Shown here: in pieces, positions 13,550-26,500 of the stretch
How positions within the stretch are numbered: position 1 is the stretch's first letter
Layout of the letters: every line of letters starts with the position of its first letter
DNA from: Hydractinia symbiolongicarpus
Taxonomy: Eukaryota; Cnidaria; Hydrozoa; Anthoathecata; Hydractiniidae
NCBI RefSeq assembly: GCF_029227915.1
Contig: NC_079875.1
Location: forward strand, 22,811,001-22,875,000
Direction: 5' to 3'
DNA: 64,000 nucleotides
Notes under the pieces: model-generated
What the model was told of the DNA's origin: nothing
Database searches by the model: none
What the model saw: the letters and a program-made list of their open reading frames with translations, nothing else
Made by a program: the position numbers and the translations under genes

Positions 13550-13976
13550 CAATATTGGAGAAAACCTTGCACATACCACGACAAACGCGCTTTGAGAAAC
13601 AATCCCTTTTTTGTCTCGAAATCCAAGAGATTTTTTTGTCCAATTTATCAGTAATATTTAGTAAAAAAATAGATGTGAAAGGAAACCATGGAAGTCCTGC
13701 TCTACACCGCGACAAAACTGCAGAAATAACTTGAATAAGCGAGACTTCCAAAGAAAAAGTTGCTAGCTAAACTTGAAAAAGAAAGACGTTAAAAAATGCT
13801 CTGGGAATTGAACTAGCTAAAGAAACAACATAGACATGTAAATAATCTTTTTAGCAAAAAAAAAAACCCAGCTATTTAAAACTCTTATTCCACATAATTT
13901 CTCGGGTTAAAAAACTAGTATAAAAAATAATGGGGGAGAGAAAATTACAGGAGTTTGATGTCAAAAACGTAAAAGC

Positions 13977-13995
13977 CCCTGGGGACGAGGTTGCC
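13977..13995. repeat. Single arm of the CCTCGTCCCCAGGG MITE family
   Basis: The string 'cccctggggacgaggttgc' matches the terminal repeat of the short palindromic elements at 40.8, 58.4 and 58.6 kb. No partner arm is obvious here, so it is probably a solo or eroded end. Confidence 0.5.
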
Positions 13996-14185
13996 CAAAA
14001 ACGCGTAATGCGCAGTTAATACAATATAAAAGAAAGCGACCAGCACTTCACTACAAATAAAATATATTTACATTTCTTCACAAAGCTTGTGCATGAAGTT
14101 CAAGACACTTCTTTTTTGTGTGTTCTGAAATAGATCGTGCATTGAAAAGTTCTTGTGGAGAATCATACATGCATATGCCATATAA

Positions 14186-14253
14186 TTAATCTTTAATAAC
14201 CACGTTAGCTTTGCAAGTGGTTAATCCTTAATAACCACGTACTTTGCAAGTGG
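14186..14253. repeat. Two-copy direct repeat, 35/33 bp
   Basis: Two adjacent copies of a sequence like 'ttaataaccacgt...tttgcaagtgg' differ by a 3-base gap and one substitution. This looks like a recent local duplication. Confidence 0.85.
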
Positions 14254-14655
14254 ACCAACGACAAACAGTCGCCGTGCCATTATGGTACAGAAGCGAAGCG
14301 AAGCGCGAAAGTGTAAACAAAACAAAGCCAACTCGTTAGTTCTCTGTTAAATAACAGATGCTAACTGAACGCTTAAGATTTACTATAAAAATAAAACCAC
14401 TCCTACAAAAAGCATGACCCTTAACAGTCACAAGGCCAATTTTAAATCTTGTTCACATTTGCGCCGCAAGCACTGTGTAAACGCCTTCGACCTTTTTTGC
14501 AGCAAAATTTTTTGTAGTGTAAACCAGAAACGCAGGCGCAAGAATATTTTAAAGAATAACAATTCGAAAAAAAGGTGGTAGATGTTGATCTGCTACAGCG
14601 TGGCAAATTCTATTTATTCTGTTTTTCTTTCTCTTCCTAGATAATTATAGCATAT

Positions 14656-14661
14656 TTTATT
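14656..14661 (-). terminator. Polyadenylation signal (AATAAA on minus strand)
   Basis: Plus-strand 'tttatt' at 14656-14661 reads AATAAA on the minus strand, about 135 bases beyond the stop codon of the gene ending at 14795. Confidence 0.4.
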
Positions 14662-14794
14662 AAAGCCAAATAAATTCTTATAGTTTACGTTTGTGCTTCC
14701 GTCGCTAATGTGAACCGGGCTTTACCGATTATTGATAGTTTAGAAACCTTGATCAAATTCACATATTTACAGAAAGTGTCACCAACAAAGCTCA

Positions 14795-17700
14795 TTAATT
14801 CACAGAGCTATCCTCCGTTATAGCAGGTTTTCTCGGAGGACTGGGTGAACAAAATAAATTGCTAAACTTCTTCCATGATACCGAGTTGTATTTAACCCAA
14901 CCAGAACTTTTATTTTCGTTGTAATAGTAAGCATTGTAGCACATATCATCCACAGCAAACACATCTGCGCCGTAAACTCGTTTTCTACCGGTAATTCGGT
15001 CTCCGGTTTCCCGCAATCCTCCATAAGCGCACCGGTCGATGTTTAAGTAATAACGAACACCGGCTATGTTAAATGCTAGTAACAAGAAGACATAAATACT
15101 TCCTTTATGTTCATCACAAATACGAGTCCCACAAGGGCATCGTGAGCAGAATAATAGGTCAGACAAACACCTACCGGTTAAATTTAGCTGCTTGTAATCC
15201 GGGTGGTGTAACTTCTTCCGGAGGTTTTCAAATGAGAATTCAATGCCGTTCACCCTTGGGTACTAAACGAAAATACAACTCGCCGTTACCTATATACAAC
15301 TCGCCATTAGTCAAATACAACTTGCCGTTGTGCACAACAAAGATTGGAAATGGTCTAGTTTTAGACAAAAAATCACTTACGCTAAATCTAGCCGAGTAAG
15401 GAATGAAGTTGTAAAAAGCTGACCCCTTTGGGTTAGTCTTTCTTCCCAGCTTGCAAATATAGTAGCGGTATGCAGAACCAGGCATCAAAATTTGCCACAA
15501 GAAGCAAGAGAGCAAGATCACAAGTGCTGTGGTGATGAGGCCACATATCGTCACGCCTAAAAAACGGTTAGATGTAGTTGTATGTGAAATTTATAAAGAA
15601 ATGCAACTTGATTCACGTAAATTTCGCGAACCATGGTTATTCCTTCTTTCGCACAAGATTGATTCACGCAATTCTCATTGCAAACAAGTTATTTGACGTC
15701 GAAATATTCTTAAAAGGATTTGGAAACTAATTTCATGAAGTGAAATAACTTTCTATGATCTTAATTCGCATTATCCAATTTTCGCTCCATTTTTTAACCT
15801 TTCTAAATCCCATATGCTAAAACTTACACTTTCTGGAACGCCTTCTTGATTTTTGGATCTTGTCGATTTTTACATCAACACTCTCCTCCACATCTCTCAG
15901 CCTTTGATTCAACATATATTTACCAGCAGTTTCCAATACAGAAACACCAGCACTTACAAATCCAACCTGGAGGATACAAAACATATTTTTTTAAACTCAC
16001 ATCAGAAAAAAACGACCAACAAACCAATGAGAAAACCAATATAAACCGTCAGCAGACGTAAAGAAACAGAAGCAAGGTCTGGTGGCGCGTGGCCTTGTGG
16101 TTATAGAGTTCGCTACGTAATCACAAGGTTCGTGGTTCGGTCCACAGCGCGGGCATGTTCATCAAGTGTCTTTAATACACCTACGGGTCAACCCATGCCA
16201 TATAAGGGAAATTGGGTAGGTAGTGCCGGTGTATACTTAATGTATACGTTCCGAACACAGGACCCACATTGATAACAGTGTTTCAAACACTGAAGTGGCT
16301 ATATTCTGTATAAATATTCGGGATAATGATAATAAAAAGTAACACAATCATATCACTCACCGAGTCTTCGTCATCAGTTTTACGAGACGAAAAAGCGTAA
16401 CCGATGAAAATACTGTCTTTAATCGCAGAAATATCTAAATGATGTCCACTGATCGCAAGCCCTGGGTTGTCGACTGACGCATATAATGCTTCGTTGGCTG
16501 CAACTGAACCACGGACTTGCACGGGTACCACACCCATCATACAGATTGTTTCTGATGCAACTATACAACGAAATAAAAAGAGTGTAGTACCACTCAACCT
16601 TAATTAATAATTATGATTTCAAAACATCAAGAACTCCAACTACACTACCTCAACTTCTCAACAATCACAAAATGAAAATTGCATGCAACAATAAGGGGAA
16701 CAGAGCTTTATTTATATTGCTGTAACTTACCCCCTGGTTCTGGTACATGTGCTTCGAAATATTGCGAGCGTGTGACCACACCTGCAAGGACGACATTGGG
16801 GAGGTTCTTTTCGTTCATTTTTGCAATCACGTGCTTTTTCTCGTCATCTTCATCTGGTACCAACGCACCGATCTCACCCTCTTCAAACACCGCCTGTGGG
16901 TCCTGTTTTTTGTGGTGATATGCGATGTCTCCTTGCGCCGTTTGCATCTTACCAAACACTAACCCGTCAACGTCGAGTGTTTTTGTTTTGATGTGGTCGG
17001 CGACCACGGAGCGCGCGTTGATAAGACCTGACAATAACAAAATGTTTCAATAAAAAACAAAAAAAGGCAAAAAATCTCTAAAGGGGTGTGAGAGAGGGAA
17101 ACAATGGAGTCATATATTGTCCAAACTGAAATTATACATTCTAATGTTTTAAAAGCTCTTTCTGTAAAAATTTAGAAATTGAAAAATTTTTTTGAATTAT
17201 AAATAACCTTAGGCAAGTTTGTAATTCCAAGTAAATATTCAAAGTCGATCAAAAGATAGCAAACCAATGATGATAAAAAGAGGTTTTTATCCTTCTGGTC
17301 AATTTTAGGTGCATTTAGAAGCTGCTTTTAACATCTACTAATAAAGTCTTGCAGTTAAGGGTTTTCATTTCGTTGTCTAAAATTACCTGGCCTTTCTTAA
17401 AAGAATTAATAATTTAATTTTTGTTTGAGCAGCCTAAAAAAATACCCTCTTAGATAAATTAAATGCTAAGAAGCAGTGTCTTTTGTCTTCCGCTTCTTTT
17501 CATCAAATAGGTAGAAACTCTACAGAAAAAAGGGACACCTACCCGTGTCGTCTGCAGGCGAGTACGGTAATGTAAGCAGTGAGTCTGGACTGTTGATTAG
17601 AAGGGAGTCGTACGAACAATCTACAAAATGCAGATAATAAACCATACAAAAAGGTATATTTATTCGAAAGGAAACCTATTCTAGGATTTTTTTAAAGAAA

Positions 17701-20700
17701 CGGAAATAGCGAAAGGTATTTGGAATCAAATAAACACATACTATTTAATCTCCACGGATTAAGTTACACACAAGTAAAAAAAAAACAGAAATATTAAATT
17801 ATAGGCTGTTATCCTTTGTTTAATATTATATTTTACAAAACATAGGTCATCAATTGCTGTAGCCGAGCATGGGTCATTGGTTGTTGTAGAAAAGAAAATC
17901 GACCATGATTCATTACATGGTTAGTTTTATTCCAACAGAGGGTGTTGGATTGTTGTGAGAAAACATAGGTCATTGGTTGTTGTCAGAAAACATAGGTCAT
18001 GGGTTGTGGTAGCAAAACATAGATTAAGGGTTCTTGTAGCAGGTCATGAATTTGTGTAGCAAAGTGTAGGTCATGAGTTGCTGTAGCAAAATGTAGGTCA
18101 TGAGTTGCTATGGCAAAACGTAGGTCATATGTTGCTGTAGCAAAACGTAGATCATGAGCTGCTGTAGTAAGACATGTGCAATTACTTTCTCTATTAGTAG
18201 TTACTGATAAAGAATTTCTAGTCTGACTCCAAATAGTGCTGGGAATCAGACAAAAGTAAGTTGAATTTGATTAATAAGAAGATCAATTGCTAGTGACGCA
18301 ACCAGGTATTACATTTTATTTAATGCAAGTTTAATTGAGCTATCTATGGATATCTAAGGATACGCCCACGTGATCGGCAGTTGTAATTTGAACAACTTAA
18401 ATACGTTGTCATATTAATTTTGCTCGATCTCTCATTCTTTGTTTGTTTGCTTGTTTATCTTGTTTGTTTGTTTGTTTGTTTACCTTGTTTGTGTGTTTAG
18501 GTGTTTTGGTTATTCTTTTGTTTATTTATTTTTTTCATTTGCATGTGTTTATTACGTTGTATTTTTTGTTTGTTTGTTTACTCGTGTTTGTGTTGTGTGT
18601 TTATTTTCTTGTTTATGTATATATTAATTTGTTTGTTTGTTTTTGTTTGTGCATGCGATTGTTTGTTTTAAATCCACTGTTATGTTTTTGTCCCTCATGG
18701 CTGTGATATGTATGATTCATATACACCTGCAAGATATGCGCCAACCTCACTACCACGATAAATTGTTGGTCCCGTGACATTAACACTAAGGAAAAACACA
18801 ACGCCAAATTTTTTTAGGAAAGCAAACAACACGCCTTTTAACTATTAGACAATTCTTTAAGAACCATATTTACACGTCGTTATATTTACATAGGCTATTT
18901 ACACATTCTTCTGTTTAAATCTATATTACTGAAGAGCATAACTGTTCTTCCGGCGGTAACATGGCATCCAGTAGCCATGGGAAAAACCTATCCTTAAAAT
19001 ACGTATCAATAGGCGAAATTCCGTCGTCTTCGGATTTCTTTTCGGCTGAGAGTAAAAATGTGTCGTGCTTAGTCTCCTCTTTTATACTTTCCTGCCTTGC
19101 TTGCCCAAACAAAGTCTTACACGTCATAGCCATCTTGCGGTAGTTTTTAACTCCACTCAAATTTCTACATGTCAAAGCAAAACACCTGTCATCGTGCGCA
19201 GTCGCTTTGAAGTAATTCTTACTCTTCATCGTAGAGGCTTTTTTACCACATTTCTTAACGTTGGCTATGAATTAAAATCATGTTCTGTCATCCACATGCG
19301 ATATAGCGGTGTCAATGTTCAACACCAACATTTTTTTATTGCCAAACCACGCATTTTTTATTATTTTTTTGGCACACAACAACCAGACAACTTAAAACAC
19401 CTGAGCTCTTCAGGGGGGTAAAACTGGCTAACAAAATTACTCTAAAGACCTTTCTTTTACCACATTATATTCCAATAATACTTCGACACACTAGGTTCAT
19501 CTATTAATTTAAAAAATATTGAGTATTTAAACGGAATACGTACAGAAAGCCATTTTGAAAAAAATCATCGTGGGTAAAAATAATCCCTGGATTTGGCAAA
19601 CTTGGCAGAATATCTCCATTTCACAGTGTAACCATTTTGGGAAAACTCTAGGCACAAATATCAAAAAAGATTTTCCAGAAAAAAATATAAACTTCTATTA
19701 AACTGTTTACGGAGGTGCTGTAACTTTGTGCTTCAAAGTGCAGATTTCTTTTCAAAGTATAAACATTTATATTGTATAGTGTGTGTGTGAACATAGATTA
19801 TATTTTAAGTCAGGCCTCTAATGGATTTAATTTACATTTCGTGTGTGCCAAACTCGGTGCATTTATGATTAAAAGCGATTAGTCACTTGATCAGATATAA
19901 ATGTAGAAGAAAAAAACAGTCAAACACCGTATTAGTATGATTTCCGTAATGTTTTTTTACAGTGCAGATGGGTATAATTTTTTATTAATATTGTTGTAAC
20001 GATACAGCTTTCTTAATTAACCGAATACACTGCACGTTTTTACCTTGCAAGCAATTTCAAATTTCCATACCTTTATCTCAATATGAAATTTTTTAAATGG
20101 ATTTCTTAATTAGGTTAAGGCGAGAAAATTTTTTTAATTTGGCACGTAGTAAAAGCCCTGAAAAAAACTTTTCTTTATCATTTCGAAACATAGTAATTGC
20201 GGATATTTATTAACCAGTAATCTAGTTGTAAAGCAGAAAGTTTTGTACAGCGAAATTGTTATTTTCGGCTTCTCAAACTTTTAAACGTTGCAGTCATGTT
20301 GCGACAGAATTTTTTTAACAAGTTTAAAAGGGGATGGTTGAAATAGGTTATTTGCAAACACTATTTCTATAAATTACATATCTTTTTTATAGAAAATTTA
20401 AGCTTAGAGTTTCGAGTTTTATCTCCACTTTTGTACAGAGAGTTATTGAATGTGAAAAGAAAATTAGGTGAAGGTGGACGATGTGCTACACATTTCAAGT
20501 GGAATCCAAAACATACTTACTTGATCCTTTTGATTCTGCATGTGAACGTTTAGAAGCTAGATAAAAAAACACAACAACATAGCATTATGACAAAAAAAAA
20601 AATAACAACAACAAAAATCTCGTTTAAAAGAAGAAAAAAAATTATCTCAAAGCATAAAAACTAGATTTTGCTTACGTTTGGGTCTCTGTTTGGTCTCCCT

Positions 20701-21777
20701 CCCGATCATCTGAATATTCTTGGTGTTTTGCGAAACGATCTGTCCATTTCTGTACTCAACTTGAACGACCAGATGGAACATGTTCAGTTCGTCTGTCAGA
20801 GAACGTTCAAGCTCGTACACCTTCTTCCCTTTGTACTCATAAATAGAATCCAAATCCAGGGTAACGAGATACTAAATAATCAAACATATAATATATACAA
20901 TATATAAAATACACATATAAAAAGCATACATCTTTATCTGGTACATGTTTGAGGGATTGTTTTTAATAGCGTTCTAACCTTGCTTTCTTGAACAGGTTCA
21001 AATCTGGCTTCCACAGGAACAGCTCCAACTCTTTTAATGATGTTGTCCGTCTCATTAGTACGTTTCACTTTAATCGAAGAATTCGAAACCAAATCTCTCT
21101 GCTGAGCTGAATGGAAGTCCAGTATGAACGATATGTTGCCGCTCTTTACACGTTGTTGCGAAAATCCACTTGTCCTCCGCTGCAAGTTGGAAATTAGTAG
21201 AAAGCATATGAATTTACTAAATTTTTAATTATAATCAACAGATGTTTCTCCCCTTAGAAAAAATCACTTTAATTTTTTTTTATCTTATTAACTTTAACCT
21301 ATAACTAAAACTATTAGACCGTTGCTAATGAGTTGAAATCAACGGGCATGAGAAACTCTAATTGCTTCGAAAATAAATTCTAATTGCATGTGTACCTGCA
21401 CTTTGAAGAGCTTTTCTGGATACTCCACATATACTAGGTTGAAGGGTGGTAGCTGTATTTGGGGGTTGACCATGTTGAAAATATTGCCAATGCCAGTGTT
21501 GGAAAAAACAGAATATGGTGTTCCCAGGGTACCACTATCTACAAGAAAGAGGAGAAATATGTTCACGCAAATGTTTTTTGGAGTGCGGAACAAAAAATTT
21601 AAACAAAAACAACAACAATAAATAGATTCAAGCAAACCTACTGTTGGTATCCATGCTTGGCAATGTGTTTGGTGTGATAAACTGAGTGTCTGATACAGTG
21701 AACTGTGGATTAGACAGTCCCTCAGAATACGTTTCTGAAGCTGAAAGCAACGGCATTCTTGGATTCGAGTCACTCAT
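14795..21777 (-). CDS. Membrane-anchored MYRF-like-architecture protein, paralog A (652 aa)
   Basis: Twelve exons with fully consistent phases: 21642-21777, 21396-21538, 20979-21179, 20676-20871, 20521-20556, 17543-17620, 16731-17027, 16361-16560, 15828-15966, 15381-15556, 15175-15262, 14795-15063 (1959 nt). Start ATG 21775-21777. Residues ~94-225 form a conserved beta-rich region. Residues ~222-237 are a basic, NLS-like linker (PKPSKRSHAESKGS). Residues ~264-429 are a beta-rich module (GDIAYHH, VVTRSQYFEA, MGVVPVQVRGSV) resembling bacterial/phage surface and tail modules. Residues ~430-475 are a coiled-coil-like helix and ~476-500 one transmembrane segment. The C-terminal ectodomain shares four cysteines with paralog B. 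The layout suggests a type II protein with an N-terminal cytosolic, possibly DNA-binding part releasable by cleavage, as in MYRF; that role is inferred from architecture alone. The family is not identified. Confidence 0.85.
16081..16265 (+). repeat. tRNA-derived SINE (degenerate) in an intron of paralog A
   Basis: The head reads like a decayed tRNA gene. It has an A-box-like 'tggccttgtggtta' and a B-box-like 'ggttcggtcc' (one base short of the GGTTCGANNCC consensus), followed by an unrelated tail. Such RNA polymerase III promoters drive SINE transcription. It lies between exons 8 and 9, antisense to the host gene. The right end is approximate. Confidence 0.65.
17845..18178. repeat. Degenerate ~27-bp minisatellite
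   Basis: Repeated variants of 'cataggtcatgggttgt' plus 'tgtagcaaaa' run through this stretch, diverging at the left and tighter at the right (18050-18175). It lies in the long intron 5 of paralog A. Confidence 0.8.
18430..18672. repeat. (TTTG)n-rich simple repeat
   Basis: Interrupted gtttgtttgtttg runs. Two overlapping plus-strand open frames rich in Phe, Val, Cys and Leu arise only from this composition and are not genes. Confidence 0.85.
18921..19264 (-). CDS. Candidate alternative 3'-terminal exon of paralog A
   Basis: In intron 5 of paralog A, minus-strand 'TTCATAG' at 19265-19271 can act as an acceptor. It opens a 344-nt frame ending at TAG 18921-18923. Its entry phase matches the phase-1 end of exon 5 (20521-20556) exactly, so exons 1-5 plus this exon give 1056 nt, or 351 residues. 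The encoded tail is basic (begins NVKKCGKKASTMKSK), then mixed and charged, and ends in SSVI. It has no membrane segment. The isoform would keep the conserved N-terminal region and basic linker but lose the phage-like module, the coiled coil and the membrane anchor. Paralog B has no counterpart; its intron there is only 266 bp. Minus-strand AATAAA signals occur downstream near 18530-18605. Alternatives are a nested one-exon gene starting at ATG 19229, or chance. Confidence 0.5.
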
Positions 21778-23386
21778 CTCTCTTTTATTACAATTCTTCA
21801 CTTTTTTTTAATAAAACCTAAAATGTATGAATTTATTGAAATAAATTATTTTGATGCTTTCTGATGAGTTAAGTTCAACTGACAGATCTACGTTTCGCAA
21901 ATAGTATAACTAACTAGCTTAATAAATCTTGACACAATATAACAGCATCAACATGACCCAACACAAAAAACAAAAAATAAACATATATAAGAACTCCTTT
22001 TTAATTTAGTTTTTTTTCCTTGCAGGACCTCCTTAGCAGCTGTTGCAGATTAAATACATACACATCTGACATTTTCGAACAAACACTTCTACATTTATAC
22101 TGTTTCGCAACCACAAGACCAATTATATATAACTTTTTTTCGCTAGAAACTAAGCAGGGCTGGAAACCGAAACTAAACGCTTAGCCAGAATAGATCGAAT
22201 TACGAAAAATAATATAGAGTATAATAATAAAAAAAATGTTAATCGTCATATTAGCCATTATCTCAAACTACCTTTATTGTCTTTTGATTGTTTTGATAGC
22301 TTCTAGCAGTAATGAAATTCTTGCTAGAGTTTCTAGTCAGACTGGGGGAATACCTAGGATTGTAATAAGTCTTTTACAAATAGGAACTTCTCATTAACGT
22401 ATTTCTAGGCAATTAATTACTTTGTTAATTAATTTGGACTTTAAACTGAGAAAGTCAGACCATGAGATGAGAAAGTAAAAAATTATAAACAAAAAATAGA
22501 ATTACGAAAAAAAATGGAGAATGAAACTAAAACCGTCTTTAAATTCACGTTCAATGGCTTTATGTAATTTCCTTCAAAAATTGACAATTGCATCATAAAC
22601 TAATGAAAAAAAGTTTCCAAAACGAAGTAAAACAAAGAAAGTGATTCGTTGCTTGGCAACCTGCAAGATAAACAATACGATATTTTGTGACGTACTCAAC
22701 GCCGCATTTAATTTAACAAATTTATAATAAAACGAAAGCATTGGAACTAAAAATCAACAAAAAGAAAGTAGGAATAACTGTAGAGATACATTTTCCCATG
22801 ATTCATTTTTACCTAAACAAACAACACAGAAACGCGTGTGAGTGTATGCTGGTAATGTAACACAAATTCAAATAAGCATGCATGGGAAAGCACACAAAGC
22901 ATGCCGGGAAAAATATTCCAAGGACTGGACCTATTTAAATACCGCACAAAATAATAAAAAATAAGAATATAAATAATACAAATAATAATAAGAATCGGTG
23001 TTAAAATTTTTTTATAATGAATTGAAATATATATATATACAAAAATATATTTTCACACCCGACCACCCGGATAAGGTAAACCCCCTAAGAAGACGCCCTT
23101 ACATGTCGAAATTAAAACACCAAGTATATTGATATTTATAAAATAAACAAGAAAAGAGGAAGATATGTTACGACATACTTGCGTAAAGAAATATTTGCTT
23201 AACTGGCTTTGCGGTCACCACATTTGAGATCTGATATCAGTTTGCTTTGAGCTGTGAAAGCAAGTGGAGAAAATAAATAAAAACTGGGTAAATTCCCATC
23301 TTATTCACAATGTTAACGATTTCAACAATGATAGTTAATTATGCAGTGACACTAAAATGGTAGCTAATTATGCGATTCAGTGACAT

Positions 23387-23422
<36 letters not shown>

Positions 23423-23558
23423 TAATTTTGGGTGACTGATTTGTCATTAAAAATTGTAATAAAAGAACACCTTTTTCCACATCGGGAATATAACAAAATA
23501 AATTAATTTTTCTGTACAAAATATTAAATATGCAAAATATAATCGAAGATATCACAAT
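21778..23558. other. Intergenic spacer between the tandem paralogs
   Basis: This 1.8-kb AT-rich stretch separates the start of paralog A from the stop of paralog B and must hold the promoter of A. I could not identify a TATA box or other element with confidence. A short (AT)n run lies at about 23386-23411. Confidence 0.5.
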
Positions 23559-26500
23559 TTAGAAAAGTTTAAATTTCGACTCGGGAACACAATGTATGTT
23601 CTTGTACTTTTCCCACGAGACAGAATCGTAGCGGTACCATTCTGATGGCGCTTCACTGTAATAATAAACATGGTGGCATTTTTTATCGACTGCGTAAACG
23701 TCAGGTCCATAGACACGTTTCTGGCCAGTGGTAGCATCCCTGGTTGATCTCTCGCCACCGTATGCGCATCGATCGATATTTAAATAATATCGGATACCTA
23801 TATACAAACACCCGATTTTAACATGTAAGTCCGTTCATTCACAGACACGAGTCCTCTTTTCGTTCCATGCATACCTCCTCGGTATGTAAGACTTAATTGT
23901 TTATTTAAAAACATTTTAACATGTCGATAGACGCTCTTTTGAGTTTTACACGTAAACAAAATATTACTTACCTGTGCCGTTCATGGGTTTGTAGTTGTGA
24001 TTGGTTTTCTTCATCAGACTTCGGAATGTGAACTCGATTCCGTTAACAGTTGGATACTACACGAAATATTCACAAAAATGATTAATAGAAGATACCTAAC
24101 TTCTTCTTTTTTAAGAAGCCACCAAGCTTTCTCTGTCTACATCTTAGTTTGCGACTCTTCCTTAAAAAAAATCGACCAAAACCAGTATCAACCAGTTTTG
24201 CACATTTAAATGTTTGAAACAGTTTTTCATAAGGTTTGCATTCCATCGTTTTGGCCTGTCTGTCCTTTTGGACAAGATGACGTTATCCAAATTTTTAGAG
24301 TCCTCTAAAAGTTTTCTAGAGTGGGATTAAAAGTCAAAAACGGCCGGCTAGAAAGAGGTTAAAAGGAAAAACAGCCGGCTACAGCACTTACATTAAATAC
24401 GTATTTCCCTGGATTGTATTTGAAGTTGGATATCCTGCCAGCAAGAGATCCTTTTCGGCACACGTAATATCTATAGGCTGTTCCTGGTACTAACAGCTGC
24501 CATAAAAATATGCCCGTCAATATTGCCAAAATTCCTGATAACAAACCACACGACACGAAACCTAAAGAAGAAATGGTTGCGTTAAGCAGAGCAAGAAGTT
24601 GTAAAACGCATCCGTATAAATGCCATGGATGTGAAGTGTAATAATTTTAGCGAACGAAGAATTGCATACTTTTTTACATGAACTATTTTTTCTGTATTTG
24701 ATTTCTTAACTAATCTATATTATAATAGCCGTATAGGTCTGTCTGTCACGCAAAATGGTACTGCAACTAGCAAGACGCACGCAATGCAGTATAAAAAATT
24801 TTATATTTCAAAAAAAAAAAATTTGCAAAAATATGTTCGCGCAAATAATTTAACCAATACAACGAAGACACAAAAATTCTGTGACGTTATTTCAAAAACA
24901 AAATAGGCAAATGTTCTCTGAGCTTTATCTCGCGTTGAATTTCCGCACATTTAGTGTTTATGTAAGAGAAATTTTTTGATGATAAGATTATGTTTAGCGT
25001 GTCAGCTTTTTAAAATAAATATAAAAAAAACACACATCTCCTGAATCTTCTGTTTGACTTCTTCAACTTGGCAATCTTTCTTTCCCAGTGATGCTCCATG
25101 TCTTTCAATCTTTTATTCAAAAGCAACTGACTAGCGCTACTCAGCACAGATACTCCAGCTTGAACCATGCCAATCTATGACATTGAAAAGTAAGCTACCT
25201 ACACGATTTTAATTTTTTTCAGTTTTCCAAAACGTTCGGGTTTATCTACACATTTTGTTAGCCATAATTTGGATGAAAAAAAATCTTTTGTAATATTCGG
25301 TCAAACAATTGTTAACCATAAACAGATGGTTCATCTCTTGACCTGTGATATGTTTAAATTCTGGTGAGAGATGTTGATCGACAAGTGCCTGGTTTTACTG
25401 AGCTCAAGCAAGGGAAGGAGCTAAGTTGAAAAAAAGGGAGGTTCCTTAAATCTTAAAAAATATTCAAAAGTATACAGAAGAAAATAAAGTAATGTTTACT
25501 GCGTCTTCATTTTCGGCATGTCTGGACTGGAACGCATATCCAACAAGTGAAGCATCCTTTATATCTTTGTAATTCAAGTACCCTCCTGCTACTGCAACTC
25601 CTGGACAATCAACAGATGCGTATAGTGGTTCGTTTGCATCAACTGATCCTCTTACACGCACAGGGACTATTCCCATCATGCAGATGGTCTCAGTGATAGC
25701 TGAAAATATAAAATGCAGTTGAATTCTCTTTGTTATTGCTTGACGGGATGTTTTTAGCAGGAAATTTTCCGACAGTGACATTCTTGCTACTATCAGAGAA
25801 AATTTTTAGTTCTAAAAAAATGAAAAAAGGTCGACTCACCAAAATTTCGAGGTACCATGGCTTCAAGGTATTGAGAACGTGTGATTACACCTTTTAACAC
25901 AACTTCAGACGCATTCTCTGACGTTAACATTACTATATTTTGTTTCTTCGCGACCTCATCAAATGTTATGCCCACTATTTGCCCTTCTTTAAATACAAGG
26001 GTGGGGTCATCCAACGTGTAATGATATGCTATGTCACCATTGGGTGACTGTAATATGCTATTAAGCAACATGTCACCCACTTCAATCGATTTTGTCTCGA
26101 TGTGTTTTGTCACAATCTTTCTGGCACGGAATACATCTAGTAGAGAAAATTGTCTTGACTTATTAGGAGAAAAAATAGTTTTTGTAAATGTTGCGTTTTG
26201 TGTGGTAGACACCAGTAAATCTGATGAATATAATTAGAGCTCAGAATTCGGGTTAATAAAAAAATACAACTGGTACTCTAACCTCACCAGAAATCAAAGA
26301 GACAAGAAAAACCAAAGAAATGGGCAGACAAGAGAAAATCAAAGAAATGGAGAGACAAGAGAAAATCAAAGAAATGGACAGACAAGAGAAAACCAAAGAA
26401 ATGGACACACATGAAAAAATCAAAAAAATGGACAGACAACAGAAAACCAAAGAAATACAGGGACAAGAGAAAATCAAAGCAATGGAGAGACAAGAGAAAA

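Larger units (their letters stand above)
13550..14652. other. Intergenic region between convergent genes
   Basis: This separates the 3' ends of the plus-strand TPR-like gene and the minus-strand gene ending at 14795. It contains one arm of the CCTCGTCCCC repeat family (about 13977-13995) and a local direct duplication (14186-14253). No gene was recognised. Confidence 0.5.

Noticed and set aside
18439-18706. Hydrophobic plus-strand open frames resembling membrane proteins
   Set aside because: They arise from a TTTG-rich simple repeat.
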